Positions 26,572 through 34,995 of a stretch of DNA of 64,000 nucleotides are shown here, piece by piece (positions within the stretch are counted from its first letter, which is position 1; each line of letters opens with the position of its first letter). A model generated the notes under the pieces. It was not told the DNA's origin, did no database searches, and was given only the letters and a program-made list of their open reading frames with translations. The DNA is from Janthinobacterium sp. CG3 (GTDB taxonomy: Bacteria; Pseudomonadota; Gammaproteobacteria; Burkholderiales; Burkholderiaceae_D), in NCBI RefSeq assembly GCF_000344615.1, contig NZ_KB467824.1:3290326-3354325 (forward strand), read 5' to 3'. The translations under genes were made by a program, and so were the position numbers.

Positions 26572-27528
26572 ATGAGCCATCGACTTCGCCGCGCCGCCTG
26601 CGCGCTGGCCGCGTCCGCCCTGCTAGCCGCCGCGCCGCGCGCCGCCGCGCAACAAGAGTTCGTCTACCGGGGCCTGTGCGACGCCTCGGCCGCCGTCGCG
26701 CTGGGGCCGGACCGTTTTATCGTCGCCGACGACGAGCGCAACACCCTGAAAATCTACCGGCGCGGCGTCGCCGACGCCGTCGACGCCATCGAGGCGTGGA
26801 AATTCCTTGACACCAAAAAGGACAAGGAATCGGACCTGGAGGGCGCCGCGGCGATCGGCCGGCGCATCTACTGGATCTCCTCGCACGGGCGCAACAAGCG
26901 GGGCGAGGCGCAAGCGCGCCGCCACCGCTTCTTCGCCACCGACGACGGCGACGGCCAGGCGCGCCCGCGGCTGACGGGAAGGGTCTACGCCGGGCTACAG
27001 GAAGACATGCTGGCGGCGGCCGAACTGCGCCCGCTGGGACTCGCCGCGGCGGCCGCGCTGGGGCCGGAGCAGCCTGGCGGATTCAACATAGAGGGCTTGG
27101 CGGCGACGCCGCAAGGCCAGTTGCTGATCGGCCTGCGCAGTCCGCTATTGGCCGGCAAGGCGCTGCTGTTGCCGCTGCTGAACCCGGATGAATTAATCGA
27201 GGGAAAACAGGCCAGGTTCGGCGCGGCGTTCGAACTCGACCTGGGCGGGCGCGGCGTGCGCAGCGTCGAACGGGTCGGCTCGTCCTACCTGATCGTTGCC
27301 GGGCCGACGGCCAACGCCGGCGCTTTCGCATTGTATCGTTGGTCGGGCCGGCGCGGCGACGCCGCCGTGGCGCTGCCGCGGGCGGACCTCGGGACGCTGC
27401 GCCCGGAAGCCATCTTCGCGGTTCCCGGCAGCGACACCGTGCAAGTGCTCAGCGACGACGGCAACGACGCCTGCCAGGCGCTGCCGGAAGCGCGGCAGAC
27501 GTTTCGCAGCATAATCATCGGCCCTTAG
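26572..27528 (+). CDS. Exported DUF3616 domain protein
   Basis: A 318-aa protein with a signal peptide at residues 1-26 (Ala-rich core, cleavage near AAA/QQ). The mature part shows the DUF3616 pattern: FVYRGLCDASAAVALGPDRF, VADDERNTLKIYRR, SDLEGAAAIGRRIYWISSHG and a conserved FNIEGLAATPQGQLLIGLRS. The repeated strands suggest a beta-propeller. No enzymatic role is known for the family. It is transcribed divergently from nrtABD across a 348-bp gap but has no obvious link to nitrate uptake. It ends 40 bp from the convergent TIGR01777 gene. Confidence 0.85.
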   Translation: MSHRLRRAACALAASALLAAAPRAAAQQEFVYRGLCDASAAVALGPDRFIVADDERNTLKIYRRGVADAVDAIEAWKFLDTKKDKESDLEGAAAIGRRIYWISSHGRNKRGEAQARRHRFFATDDGDGQARPRLTGRVYAGLQEDMLAAAELRPLGLAAAAALGPEQPGGFNIEGLAATPQGQLLIGLRSPLLAGKALLLPLLNPDELIEGKQARFGAAFELDLGGRGVRSVERVGSSYLIVAGPTANAGAFALYRWSGRRGDAAVALPRADLGTLRPEAIFAVPGSDTVQVLSDDGNDACQALPEARQTFRSIIIGP

Positions 27529-27568
27529 CGGCACTGGGGGCCGCCCCCCGGTTTGCGGTGCGCCGGCG

Positions 27569-29017
27569 TTACGCGACGCTTTGCAGCGCGCTTTTGACGT
27601 CCGGGTAGCGGAAGGCGAAGCCGCCCGCCAGCAGCCGCGCCGGCGCCACGCGCTGGCCCTCCAGCAGCAAGTCGGCCTGCTCGCCCAGCGCCAGGCGCAT
27701 CGGCCAGCCCGGCGTCGGCAAGCCGCTCGGACGGCCGGCCTGGGCCGCGGCGATTTGGCTGAAGCGCGCCTGCGTCAAGCTTTCCGGCGCGGTGAAGTTG
27801 TAGGCGCCGCCGGCGTCGTCCAGGCGCATCAAATGGGCGACGCCGCGCACCACGTCGTCGACGTGTATCCACGACAGCCACTGGCGTCCGCCGCCCAGCG
27901 GACCGCCCAGCCCCAGCTTGATCGGCAGCATCATCAAGGGTAGCGAACCTTGCAGGCCGAACACCAGGCCCAGGCGCATGCAGGCGACGCGCACGCCGTG
28001 CGCCGTGGCCGTCTGCGCCGCCGCCTCCCATTCGCTGCACAGCTGCGACATGAAGACCGCCTGCGGCCCGCTCGCTTCCGTCAGCACGCTGTCGTCGCCC
28101 CGGGCCTGGGCGCCGTAGTAGCCGATGGCCGAGGCCGACACCAGCAGGCGCGGCTTGTGCTCGGCCCGGGCGATCCACGCCACCAGCGCCAGCGTCAGGC
28201 CGCTGCGGCTGCGCCGCAGCAGGGCCTGGCGCGCCGCCGTCCAGCGCCGGCCGAGGACGGGCGCGCCGGCCAGGTTGACGATGACGTCGATGCGCTCGCG
28301 CGCCGGCAACTGCGCCATGCTGTCGACGCAGCGCACGCGGCCGTCGAACAGCCAGGCCGCCTGCTTGACCCGGCGCGTCAGCACCGTCACCTGGTGGCCG
28401 TCGGCCAGCAGCGCCGCCACCAGCTTCTGGCCGATGAAACCGGTGGCGCCGGTCACCAGCACGCGCTGTTCGGCGTCGTTGAAGCGCACCGGCTCGGGCG
28501 CGCCGGCCAGCCCGGCGCGCCCGAGCCGGTGCGCGGCCAAGCCGTCGCGCACGCCGGAGGCGGCGACGCCGACGCCGCACAGCGCCAGGAACACGCTGAG
28601 CGCGCCGAACGGCTGCCACACCAGCGCCGTCGGCTCGGCCAGCCATGGCGGCGTGTTCAGCACCAGCAGCGTGATGAAGGCGCCGCCGTTGATCGCCAGC
28701 ACGGTGTGGGTGACGCGCTCGGTGGCCGGCAGCAGGCGGGTGCGGTCCTCGACGACGAAGTCCCACAGCGTCAGCAGGATTTCGACGACGAAGATGGCCA
28801 GCAGCGCCAGCGCCCACGCGCCGTGCCAGGACCAGGCCGACAGGCCGATGAACATCACGCTGTAGATCAGCGCGCGCACCGAGTGGATCGCCAGTTCCAG
28901 CCGGGCGCTGGCGCGCTGCGGCAGCGCCTCGGTCAACTCGTGGTGGTAGAGCGTGTCGAAGGCGCCCAGGCAGCCTTGCGCGGCCATCAGTTGCAATGCG
29001 AGTAAATGGGTGTTCAT
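27569..29017 (-). CDS. TIGR01777-family SDR with N-terminal membrane domain
   Basis: A 482-aa fusion. Residues about 1-155 form a four-helix membrane domain (DoxX-like in layout). Residues about 180-480 are a NAD(P)-dependent epimerase-type SDR of family TIGR01777, with the Rossmann motif VTGATGFIGQKLVAALLADG near 186, NLAGAPVLGRRW near 247, SASAIGYYG near 289 and LSWIHVDDVVRGVAHL near 380. The substrate of this family is not established. The ATG at 29017 overlaps the DUF4166 stop by 4 bp. It is the last gene of the GbsR-led block, so a membrane-lipid or quinone substrate is plausible but unproven. Confidence 0.88.
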   Translation of the reverse strand: MNTHLLALQLMAAQGCLGAFDTLYHHELTEALPQRASARLELAIHSVRALIYSVMFIGLSAWSWHGAWALALLAIFVVEILLTLWDFVVEDRTRLLPATERVTHTVLAINGGAFITLLVLNTPPWLAEPTALVWQPFGALSVFLALCGVGVAASGVRDGLAAHRLGRAGLAGAPEPVRFNDAEQRVLVTGATGFIGQKLVAALLADGHQVTVLTRRVKQAAWLFDGRVRCVDSMAQLPARERIDVIVNLAGAPVLGRRWTAARQALLRRSRSGLTLALVAWIARAEHKPRLLVSASAIGYYGAQARGDDSVLTEASGPQAVFMSQLCSEWEAAAQTATAHGVRVACMRLGLVFGLQGSLPLMMLPIKLGLGGPLGGGRQWLSWIHVDDVVRGVAHLMRLDDAGGAYNFTAPESLTQARFSQIAAAQAGRPSGLPTPGWPMRLALGEQADLLLEGQRVAPARLLAGGFAFRYPDVKSALQSVA

Positions 29018-29682
29018 GCGGCGTCCTGTTCATGTTGTGCGTCCGGCATTTCGCGGAACACCCCGACCTGGGTGAAGGTGCGGCCGAACAGGCAATGTTC
29101 GATGTCGATGCGGATGTTGAACTGCTGCGGGTTGTCGTTGCAGTGGCGCAGGAAGGTGGTGCCCGGCGTCAGGATCGCCGGCAGCGGCATGCGCCAGCCG
29201 AGGATGTCCCAAAAATAGCCGTCGCTGGTGAAGTGCAAATTGCCGTCGCGCACAGCCAGCAACAGCTTCATGCCCAGCCCCATGCCGACGTATTCGAGCA
29301 CCTCGCCCTTTTCGCTTTCGCGCATGTACGAGGTGAAGCGGATCGCCTTGCGCCGGGTCAGGCGGTAGATGCGCTGCTTGAAGATGAAGGCGCAGCCGGG
29401 CTTGGAATACACCTGGATATCGACCGGGAAATGGGCGTCGTCGTAGGGGATCAGCGCGCCCTGGATCAGCGGCATGCTGAGGTAGCCGAGCAGCTTGGCG
29501 ATGCGCGAGGAGCGCAGCTCGCTGAGCTCGCCGCGGTAGTACAGCGGCAGGCCCGGCGCCGGATTCTTGCCGAAACGGCGCTGGATGTCGGGGTGCAGCT
29601 TGCCCCATTCGGCGCCGAGGATGCGCTTGAACAGTTCGCCCTCGGACGGCCCGGCCGTGCGCGGCGCGGCGGCGCCGCTCAC
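29014..29682 (-). CDS. DUF4166 domain protein
   Basis: A 222-aa protein whose body (residues 15-210) matches DUF4166: GELFKRILGAEWGKLHPDIQ near 14, LPLYYRGELSELRSSRIAKL near 46 and the Cys/Phe-rich KPGCAFIFKQRIYRL near 93. The function is unknown; DUF4166 is often fused to, or next to, SDR or saccharopine-dehydrogenase-like genes, as here. The start is GTG at 29682, overlapping the upstream stop by 4 bp, and its own stop overlaps the TIGR01777 start by 4 bp, so all three are translationally coupled. Confidence 0.85.
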   Translation of the reverse strand: MSGAAAPRTAGPSEGELFKRILGAEWGKLHPDIQRRFGKNPAPGLPLYYRGELSELRSSRIAKLLGYLSMPLIQGALIPYDDAHFPVDIQVYSKPGCAFIFKQRIYRLTRRKAIRFTSYMRESEKGEVLEYVGMGLGMKLLLAVRDGNLHFTSDGYFWDILGWRMPLPAILTPGTTFLRHCNDNPQQFNIRIDIEHCLFGRTFTQVGVFREMPDAQHEQDAA

Positions 29683-30128
29683 GCTGCCACCCGGCGGCGG
29701 TCGTGCAGCAGCAGCCAGAGCAGCGGCGGCAGCATCGTCACGACGATGAAGCAATCGAGCCAGACGTGGGGCCAGCAGTCGGCCCGCAGCGAGATGGCCA
29801 TGTCTTGCGGCGCCCAGACGACGATGCCGGCGATCAGCGCGCCCCAGGCGACGGCGCTGCGCTCGCGGTCGCCGATCCAGGTCAGCGCGCCCATCCAGAT
29901 CGCCACCGACTGCATGGTCGCGCCGAACAGGGTTATCCACCACAGTTGCTGGGCGCGCGCGGCGGCCGGCGCGGCGCGGCCCCAGAACGCCGCTTCGATG
30001 CCGCCGTGGTAGCCGTCGAGCAGCGCCAGGCCGGCGATCCACGGCAGCGCCACGGCCACCAGCAGGTGGGCGGCGGCGCTGGCGTAGGTCCAGCGCACGG
30101 CCCAAAGACGTATCGTATGCGCGCTCAT
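29679..30128 (-). CDS. Small integral membrane protein, four predicted helices
   Basis: A 149-aa hydrophobic protein not recognised as a named family. Helices are predicted at about residues 14-36, 62-82, 90-110 and 120-140, with a short Arg-rich C-terminal tail (HDRRRVAA). No catalytic motif is seen. Its ATG at 30128 overlaps the stop of the preceding 18-codon ORF (ATGA), and its stop overlaps the DUF4166 start. It is embedded in the regulator-led block and probably acts with DUF4166 and the SDR in the membrane. Confidence 0.75.
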   Translation of the reverse strand: MSAHTIRLWAVRWTYASAAAHLLVAVALPWIAGLALLDGYHGGIEAAFWGRAAPAAARAQQLWWITLFGATMQSVAIWMGALTWIGDRERSAVAWGALIAGIVVWAPQDMAISLRADCWPHVWLDCFIVVTMLPPLLWLLLHDRRRVAA

Positions 30129-30181
30129 GGGCGGCCTTGGATGAAAGGGTTGGGCGCGCCGGCTACCGGGGCGGCGCTCAT
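30125..30181 (-). CDS. 18-codon coupling ORF between gbsR-like gene and membrane gene
   Basis: ATG at 30181 overlaps the regulator stop (ATGA) and the TGA at 30125-30127 overlaps the next ATG at 30128. The peptide would be MSAAPVAGAPNPFIQGRP. Perfect 4-bp overlaps at both ends suggest that its use is to carry ribosomes from the regulator to the membrane protein. A protein function is doubtful. Confidence 0.55.
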   Translation of the reverse strand: MSAAPVAGAPNPFIQGRP

Positions 30182-30723
30182 GCTAGCGCGTCCTTGTCGT
30201 CGGGGCTGAGGAAGCGCGCCATCTTGCCGCCCATCTTCAGGAAGCGCAGCATGGTCGCCGGCGGCAGATTTTTGTAGTCGTTGTAGGTGCTGCCGAGCAT
30301 TTCCATGAAGGCCAGCACCTCGCCCATGCGTTCCAGCGTGGCCGGCGCCAGCGCGGCGTCGCGCTCGCCGTCGATGGCGCATTCGCGCAGCACCGTCAGG
30401 GTCGGGTCGATTTCGCGCCGCTTGCGCTCCTCCAGGATGACGCGGAAGATTTCCCAGACGTCTTGCAGGGCCACGAAATGGTCGCGCCGGTCGCCCATCA
30501 CGTGCGACACGCGCACTAAGCCCCAGCTTTGCAACTCCTTCAGGCTGTTGCTGACGTTCGAACGCGCCACCGTCAGCGTGTCGGCGATATCCTCGGCCGT
30601 CAGCGGGTCGTTGGCCAGGAACAGCAGCGCGTGGATTTGCGCCACCGTGCGGTTGACGCCCCAGCGGGTACCCATCTCGCCCCAGTGGAGGATGTATTTT
30701 TGCGTGGTCGGAGTCAGTTCCAT
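30178..30723 (-). CDS. GbsR/MarR-family transcriptional regulator
   Basis: A 181-aa winged-helix regulator. The N-terminal LHWGEMGTRWGVNRTVAQIH is the GbsR-type beginning, the recognition region is DIADTLTVARSNVSNSLKEL near 47-66 and the wing is RVSHVMGDRRDHF near 72. The C-terminal half is a helical dimerisation domain. Members repress genes in response to osmolytes or other small molecules. The ATG at 30723 has a GAGAG site, and a perfect inverted repeat lies 13 bp upstream, so self-regulation is likely. It opens the second block of the lipid-like cluster. Confidence 0.88.
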   Translation of the reverse strand: MELTPTTQKYILHWGEMGTRWGVNRTVAQIHALLFLANDPLTAEDIADTLTVARSNVSNSLKELQSWGLVRVSHVMGDRRDHFVALQDVWEIFRVILEERKRREIDPTLTVLRECAIDGERDAALAPATLERMGEVLAFMEMLGSTYNDYKNLPPATMLRFLKMGGKMARFLSPDDKDALA

Positions 30724-30735
30724 TATTTTCTCTCG

Positions 30736-30753
30736 TTTCTGTCACCACAGAAA
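30736..30753. promoter_or_regulatory. Candidate operator of the GbsR-like regulator
   Basis: TTTCTGT-CACC-ACAGAAA is a perfect 7+4+7 inverted repeat in the 54-bp gap between the desaturase stop and the regulator start. Size and place fit the binding site of a MarR/GbsR dimer that represses its own operon. Confidence 0.6.
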
Positions 30754-30777
30754 TTAGAGTCTTTTATGGAACGCAAG

Positions 30778-31905
30778 TCAAGCTTTTTTGCCCGTCCGGG
30801 GCGGCGCGCCCATCGATTTCAGGAAACTCTGCTGCGCCTGGAGCAGTTGGCGGTAGCCCAGGTTGCGGTAGCGCAGCTGGTGTTGCGGCGCCAGCCGGGC
30901 GACGATGGCCGCCAGCGCCGGATAGTGGCGGTGGTTCCAGGTCGGGAACAGGTGGTGCGTCAGGTGCTTGTCGAGGCCGCCCAGGAAGTAGCCCAGCCAG
31001 GCCGGCCGCGGCGTCCAGTCGCAGGCGGTGTGGAAGCTGTGCTGGTACCAGGTGTGCGGCATGGCGCCGTCGGCGCCCGGCTGGAAGAACTCGACCTCGG
31101 ACCAGTGCGTGCCCAGGATCAGGCTGACCAGCACGCAGGAGGCCAGCATCTGGCCGAGCAAATACGCGCCCAGCACCACGCCCCAGCCGATGCCGGCGTG
31201 CTGCGCCGCCCACATCGGTAGCACCAGCATCAGCAGCACGTGCGCCAGCTTGCCGGTCAAAAACAGCGGCCAGCCCGGCCCGTTGCCCTGGGCGCCGACC
31301 GGGGTGGCGCCGAAGCGGTCGGCCCAGTCCGAGTACCAGTTCAGGTAGGGCAGCGACAGCGCGGCGACCAGCGGCCAGTACAGGTGCTGGTAGCGGTATT
31401 GCGGCGACCAGGCCTGGAACGGGGTTTGCCGCAGGAAGGGATTCGGTTCGGTGTCGAGGTCGTAGCCTTCGATGTTGGCGTAGGTGTGGTGGAAATGCAC
31501 GTGGCGCACGGTCCAGTAGTCGGCGTCGATGCCGACCGGCACCGCCAGCACGCGCCGCACGACGCGGTTCAGGCGGTCCGAGCGGAACAGCGCCAGGTGG
31601 GCGGCGTCGTGCAGCATGTTCAACGCCAGCGCCATCGCCGTGCACAGGCAGGCCACCAGCGCCAGCGCGAACGGCAGCGCGGCGTCGGCGCGCAACACCA
31701 GCAGATAGCTGGCCAGCAGCGCGCCGGCCAGGCCGGCGCCCTTCAGGTAGACCCAGCCGTCGGCGTAGCGGTGGCCGCCGTCGGTGCGCAGGTAGGCCTC
31801 GGCCTCGGCCTGCAACGCGCGCCGGAAGGCGCAGTCGCGCGCCGGCTTGAAGCGCAGCGGCGGCAGCGGCCGGGGCGCGCCCGGCCCCTTCGTTGGCGCG
31901 CTCAC
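30778..31905 (-). CDS. Membrane fatty acid desaturase
   Basis: A 375-aa di-iron membrane enzyme that introduces a double bond or hydroxyl into an acyl chain. The three histidine boxes are present: HDAAH near residue 99, HVHFHH near 137 and HLTHH near 307, with about four membrane helices between them. GTG at 31905 overlaps the stop of the sterol-desaturase gene by 4 bp (GTGA). It is the last gene of the KAS III-led block. The His spacing fits the acyl-lipid/acyl-CoA desaturase superfamily; position of the double bond cannot be inferred. Confidence 0.9.
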   Translation of the reverse strand: MSAPTKGPGAPRPLPPLRFKPARDCAFRRALQAEAEAYLRTDGGHRYADGWVYLKGAGLAGALLASYLLVLRADAALPFALALVACLCTAMALALNMLHDAAHLALFRSDRLNRVVRRVLAVPVGIDADYWTVRHVHFHHTYANIEGYDLDTEPNPFLRQTPFQAWSPQYRYQHLYWPLVAALSLPYLNWYSDWADRFGATPVGAQGNGPGWPLFLTGKLAHVLLMLVLPMWAAQHAGIGWGVVLGAYLLGQMLASCVLVSLILGTHWSEVEFFQPGADGAMPHTWYQHSFHTACDWTPRPAWLGYFLGGLDKHLTHHLFPTWNHRHYPALAAIVARLAPQHQLRYRNLGYRQLLQAQQSFLKSMGAPPRTGKKA

Positions 31906-33017
31906 GCCGGCACTCCGCCGCGCCCGGACAGCAGGCGCCGGCCGGTGTCGAGCCCGTGCGCCAGCAGCAGCGCCAGCCAGCACAGGCCCCACGGCTCGCG
32001 CACGCCGTAGCCGCCGATGAAGGTCAGCGGCAGCGCCAGCGCAATGGCGGCCCAGCCCAGCGCGCCCCAGCGGCGGCCGTCGGACAGGCCGCCGAGGGCG
32101 ATGCTGCCGGCGAAGATCAGCGCGAACAGCAGCAGCTGGCGCGCGGCCGGATAGCGGCCCTCGTTGTCGACGTAGTAGATGACCAGCGCGAACAGGATGA
32201 CGCCGCCGATGCCGATGAACAGCTCCGGCACGGCGAAGCCCGGGCTGGCGCCGTCGCGCCGGTCGGGAAAGCGCCGCCGCACCCAGCCGAACAGCGCGCC
32301 GTTGCTGGCCCACAGCGGATTGTCGGTGGCCACCATGCCGGGCACGCCGTATTGCATCGGCACGCCGTCCAGCTCCGGCTGGTAGGTGCCGAACAGCTTG
32401 TCCCAGACGAGCAGGGTGCCGCCGAAATTCTTGTTCAGGTAGCGCGGGTCGATGCCGTGGTGCACCCGGTGGTTCGACGGCGTCACCAGGAAGCGGTCGA
32501 GGATGCCGGATTTGTTGACCAGGCCGTTGTGGTTGTATAGCTGCACCGAGTAGTGGAACGAGGACACCAGCAGGAAGATTTCAAGCGGCACGCCGAGCAC
32601 CGCCAGCACCGCCACGAACAGCAGCGAGGTCAGCGACGAGTACCAGGAATTGCGCACGCCCAGCGACAGGTTGAAGTGCTCGCCCTGGTGGTGCACCACG
32701 TGCACGGCCCAGAAAATCGGCAGCTTGTGGTGCAGCCGGTGCATCCAGTAAAAGCAGAAGTCCCAGCCGACGAAGGCGAACGCCCACTGCGCCGCCGGCG
32801 GCCAGCGGTCGACGATGTGCAGGTTGGCGTGCGCCAGCAGAAGGGCGAAGGCGCCCAGTTCGACGCCGCGCAGCACCCACATCAGGATGTGGCCGGAGTT
32901 GAGGTTGAAGATCACCTCGCGCCAGGGAATCGCTTGGCGGCGGGCGAAGCGCAGCACCAGCAGTTCGGCCAGCACGAAGGCGAGCATGGCGACAAAGGAC
33001 AGGGCAAACATGTTCAC
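31902..33017 (-). CDS. Sterol desaturase-type fatty acid hydroxylase
   Basis: A 371-aa membrane protein of the ERG3/fatty acid hydroxylase superfamily. Conserved histidine motifs are WMHRLHH near residue 92, HVVHHQGEHF near 105 and NHRVHHG near 182. The C-terminal third adds five further membrane helices. GTG at 33017 is preferred: it overlaps the PAP2 stop (GTGA) and has GGGAGA 8 nt upstream; an ATG two codons later is possible. Members oxidise alkyl chains or sterol-like rings; here an acyl intermediate of the cluster is the likely substrate. Confidence 0.9.
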   Translation of the reverse strand: MNMFALSFVAMLAFVLAELLVLRFARRQAIPWREVIFNLNSGHILMWVLRGVELGAFALLLAHANLHIVDRWPPAAQWAFAFVGWDFCFYWMHRLHHKLPIFWAVHVVHHQGEHFNLSLGVRNSWYSSLTSLLFVAVLAVLGVPLEIFLLVSSFHYSVQLYNHNGLVNKSGILDRFLVTPSNHRVHHGIDPRYLNKNFGGTLLVWDKLFGTYQPELDGVPMQYGVPGMVATDNPLWASNGALFGWVRRRFPDRRDGASPGFAVPELFIGIGGVILFALVIYYVDNEGRYPAARQLLLFALIFAGSIALGGLSDGRRWGALGWAAIALALPLTFIGGYGVREPWGLCWLALLLAHGLDTGRRLLSGRGGVPA

Positions 33018-33700
33018 GGCGGGGTCTCCCGGTTAAAAAGTGGCGCGGGCGCGGGCGCGCGCAGCTTGAGCAGCGCGCCGCACAACAGGCCGGCCAGCAC
33101 GCCGGCGCCGAGGTCGATGCTGAGGTGGCGCCGCAGTTGGATGATGGAATAGCAGATGGCCAGGCCGAGCAGCAGCGCCAGCGCGGCGCGCAGCGGCCGG
33201 CCCGGCTCGCACAGCGCCCACACGCACAGCACCGTCAGCGCGCCGTGCAGCGACGGCAGGCAGTTGCTGCTGGAGTCGGACGCCAGCAGCAGTTGCAGCA
33301 GTTGCGCGTCGGCGCCGCCGGCCGCCAGCGGCGGGTAGTTCAGCGTGGTCGGGAACAGCAGGAAGACCACGCCGCTGAGCGCCGCGCACAGCGGCATGGC
33401 GCGGCTGAGCCAGCGCACGCGCCGCGGCGCGACGCTGGCGTAGGTGTAGGGGATCAGGATGAAGAACGACAGGTACAACCAGATGCCGGCCGGGTTGTAC
33501 GGTATCAGGCGGTCCAGCGCCAATTCCGGCAGCACGGTGGCGGGGCGGCCCAGGAAGCCGGTCGAAAAATACACCAGGCCGACGCCGCCCCAGCCCAGCA
33601 GCAGGTGCCGCAGGCGCGACCACGGCGTCATCGCCGCCGTGTTTATTCTGTGGTGGGCGTCGATTCCGCCGCTGGTATCCATGGTGCTCGCTGTGTTCAT
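33014..33700 (-). CDS. PAP2-family membrane phosphatase/transferase
   Basis: A 228-aa protein with about six membrane helices. Active-site motifs of the PAP2 superfamily are seen as LPSLHGAL near residue 147 and RRHLSIDLGAG near 190 (His-x3-Asp), the pattern of the Aur1/inositolphosphotransferase-like branch. It could remove or exchange a lipid phosphate head group. ATG at 33700 overlaps the upstream stop (ATGA). It is coupled to the adenylate-forming enzyme upstream and the hydroxylase downstream. Confidence 0.85.
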   Translation of the reverse strand: MNTASTMDTSGGIDAHHRINTAAMTPWSRLRHLLLGWGGVGLVYFSTGFLGRPATVLPELALDRLIPYNPAGIWLYLSFFILIPYTYASVAPRRVRWLSRAMPLCAALSGVVFLLFPTTLNYPPLAAGGADAQLLQLLLASDSSSNCLPSLHGALTVLCVWALCEPGRPLRAALALLLGLAICYSIIQLRRHLSIDLGAGVLAGLLCGALLKLRAPAPAPLFNRETPP

Positions 33701-34995
33701 GTGTCGGCCAGGCGCGCGATGCGGCGCCGTTTGCGGGTCGGGTCGAAGGCCGGCAGCTGCGTGCTGAGGCGCCATTCCAGCCGCGTGTCGTCGACGCCCA
33801 GGCCGCGCAGCAAGCACGCCAGGCGCAGGCGCACCTGCTCCAGCCCGGCCGCGTCCAGTTCGGCGTGCAGCGTCAGCGTGGCGACGCCGCTTTGCACCAG
33901 CCGGTAGTCGGCCTGGCGCGGCAGCGACTGCGCCAGCATGCGCGAGAGCGCGTCGGCGAACACCGCGACGCCGCCGCCGGCGCGGTCCGGCAGCGTCAGC
34001 ATGTCGTCGCAGCGCCCTTCGATGGCGTCGATGGCGCGCGTGACGCGCCCGCACGGACACGGCGCGGCGCTGGCCAGCAGCACGTCGTCGAGCCGGTAGC
34101 GCACGATCGGCTGGGTCAGGCGGCTGAAATCGGTAATCACCGGCACGAAGCGGCGCCGCCCGCCGTCCAGCCACTGCGCTTCGACGTGGACGTACTCCTC
34201 GTTCAGGTGCAGCCGGCCGAGCGCGCAGGTGCTGGCCAGGAAACCCTCGGTGGCCTGGTAGATTTCGTGCACCGCGCCGAAGGCTTGTTCGATCAGCGCG
34301 CGGTCCTGCGCTTCCAGCACCTCGGCCACCGAGATCACGCGCTTCGGCGCCGCCGCCAGCGCCAGGCGCCCCTCCAGCAGCGCCAGCGCGAGTTGCCGCA
34401 GCACCTGCGCCGGCGCCACGACCACCGTCGGCCGGTAGGCCGCCAAGTCGGCGCACAGCCGCTCGAACGGCTGCAACAGGTCGAAGAAGGTGAACGTCAG
34501 CCAGGGGCTGCGCACCGCCGTGTACAGGTTGCTGTTGGCGCGCAGGAACAGCGCGACGCGCTCGCCGGCCAGCAGGCCGTCGGGCAGCGCCTTGGCCAGC
34601 ATCACGCCGGCCCACTGCGCCTGCTCGCGGGCGCTGACGGCGAACACCCCGCGCTGCGCCGAGGTGCCCGACGACAGGCCGACCGTGACGGCGCCGATGG
34701 CCGGGCTGAAGTCGCGGCTGCGCTCGGCGTCCAGCGCCGTGCGCATAACCTCGTCGAGGGTCAGCCCGGCGCTGTTCATGCGCCCGAAGTTGGCCATCAT
34801 CAGGGCCTTGTCCATGCCCGGCCACTGCGCCAGCGGCACGCCGGCGAACGGCGCGAAGTACGGGCTGGCGGCGCACAGGCGCGCCGTGAAGGCGGCCAGG
34901 GCGCCGCTTTGGTAGGCTTCCAGCGCGGCGCGGTCGGCGAAGCGCAGGCGGCGCGTGCGCCAGTACGCCATCAGCAGCCAGTACAGGCGCTTCAT
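33697..34995 (-). CDS. F390-synthetase/PaaK-like adenylate-forming enzyme
   Basis: A 432-aa protein of the PaaK/F390 synthetase-related branch of the ANL superfamily, which activates carboxylates as acyl-adenylates. The phosphate-binding loop is TVGLSSGTSAQRGVFAVS near residue 106, a YQATEGF motif near 255 (aromatic-x-x-x-E) and ITDFSRLTQPIVRYRLDDV near 300 correspond to A5-A7 motifs. Four Cys in CPCGR near 326 are typical of PaaK-like enzymes. It may fill the place of OleC in this cluster. Starts overlap on both sides by 4 bp. Confidence 0.85.
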   Translation of the reverse strand: MKRLYWLLMAYWRTRRLRFADRAALEAYQSGALAAFTARLCAASPYFAPFAGVPLAQWPGMDKALMMANFGRMNSAGLTLDEVMRTALDAERSRDFSPAIGAVTVGLSSGTSAQRGVFAVSAREQAQWAGVMLAKALPDGLLAGERVALFLRANSNLYTAVRSPWLTFTFFDLLQPFERLCADLAAYRPTVVVAPAQVLRQLALALLEGRLALAAAPKRVISVAEVLEAQDRALIEQAFGAVHEIYQATEGFLASTCALGRLHLNEEYVHVEAQWLDGGRRRFVPVITDFSRLTQPIVRYRLDDVLLASAAPCPCGRVTRAIDAIEGRCDDMLTLPDRAGGGVAVFADALSRMLAQSLPRQADYRLVQSGVATLTLHAELDAAGLEQVRLRLACLLRGLGVDDTRLEWRLSTQLPAFDPTRKRRRIARLADT

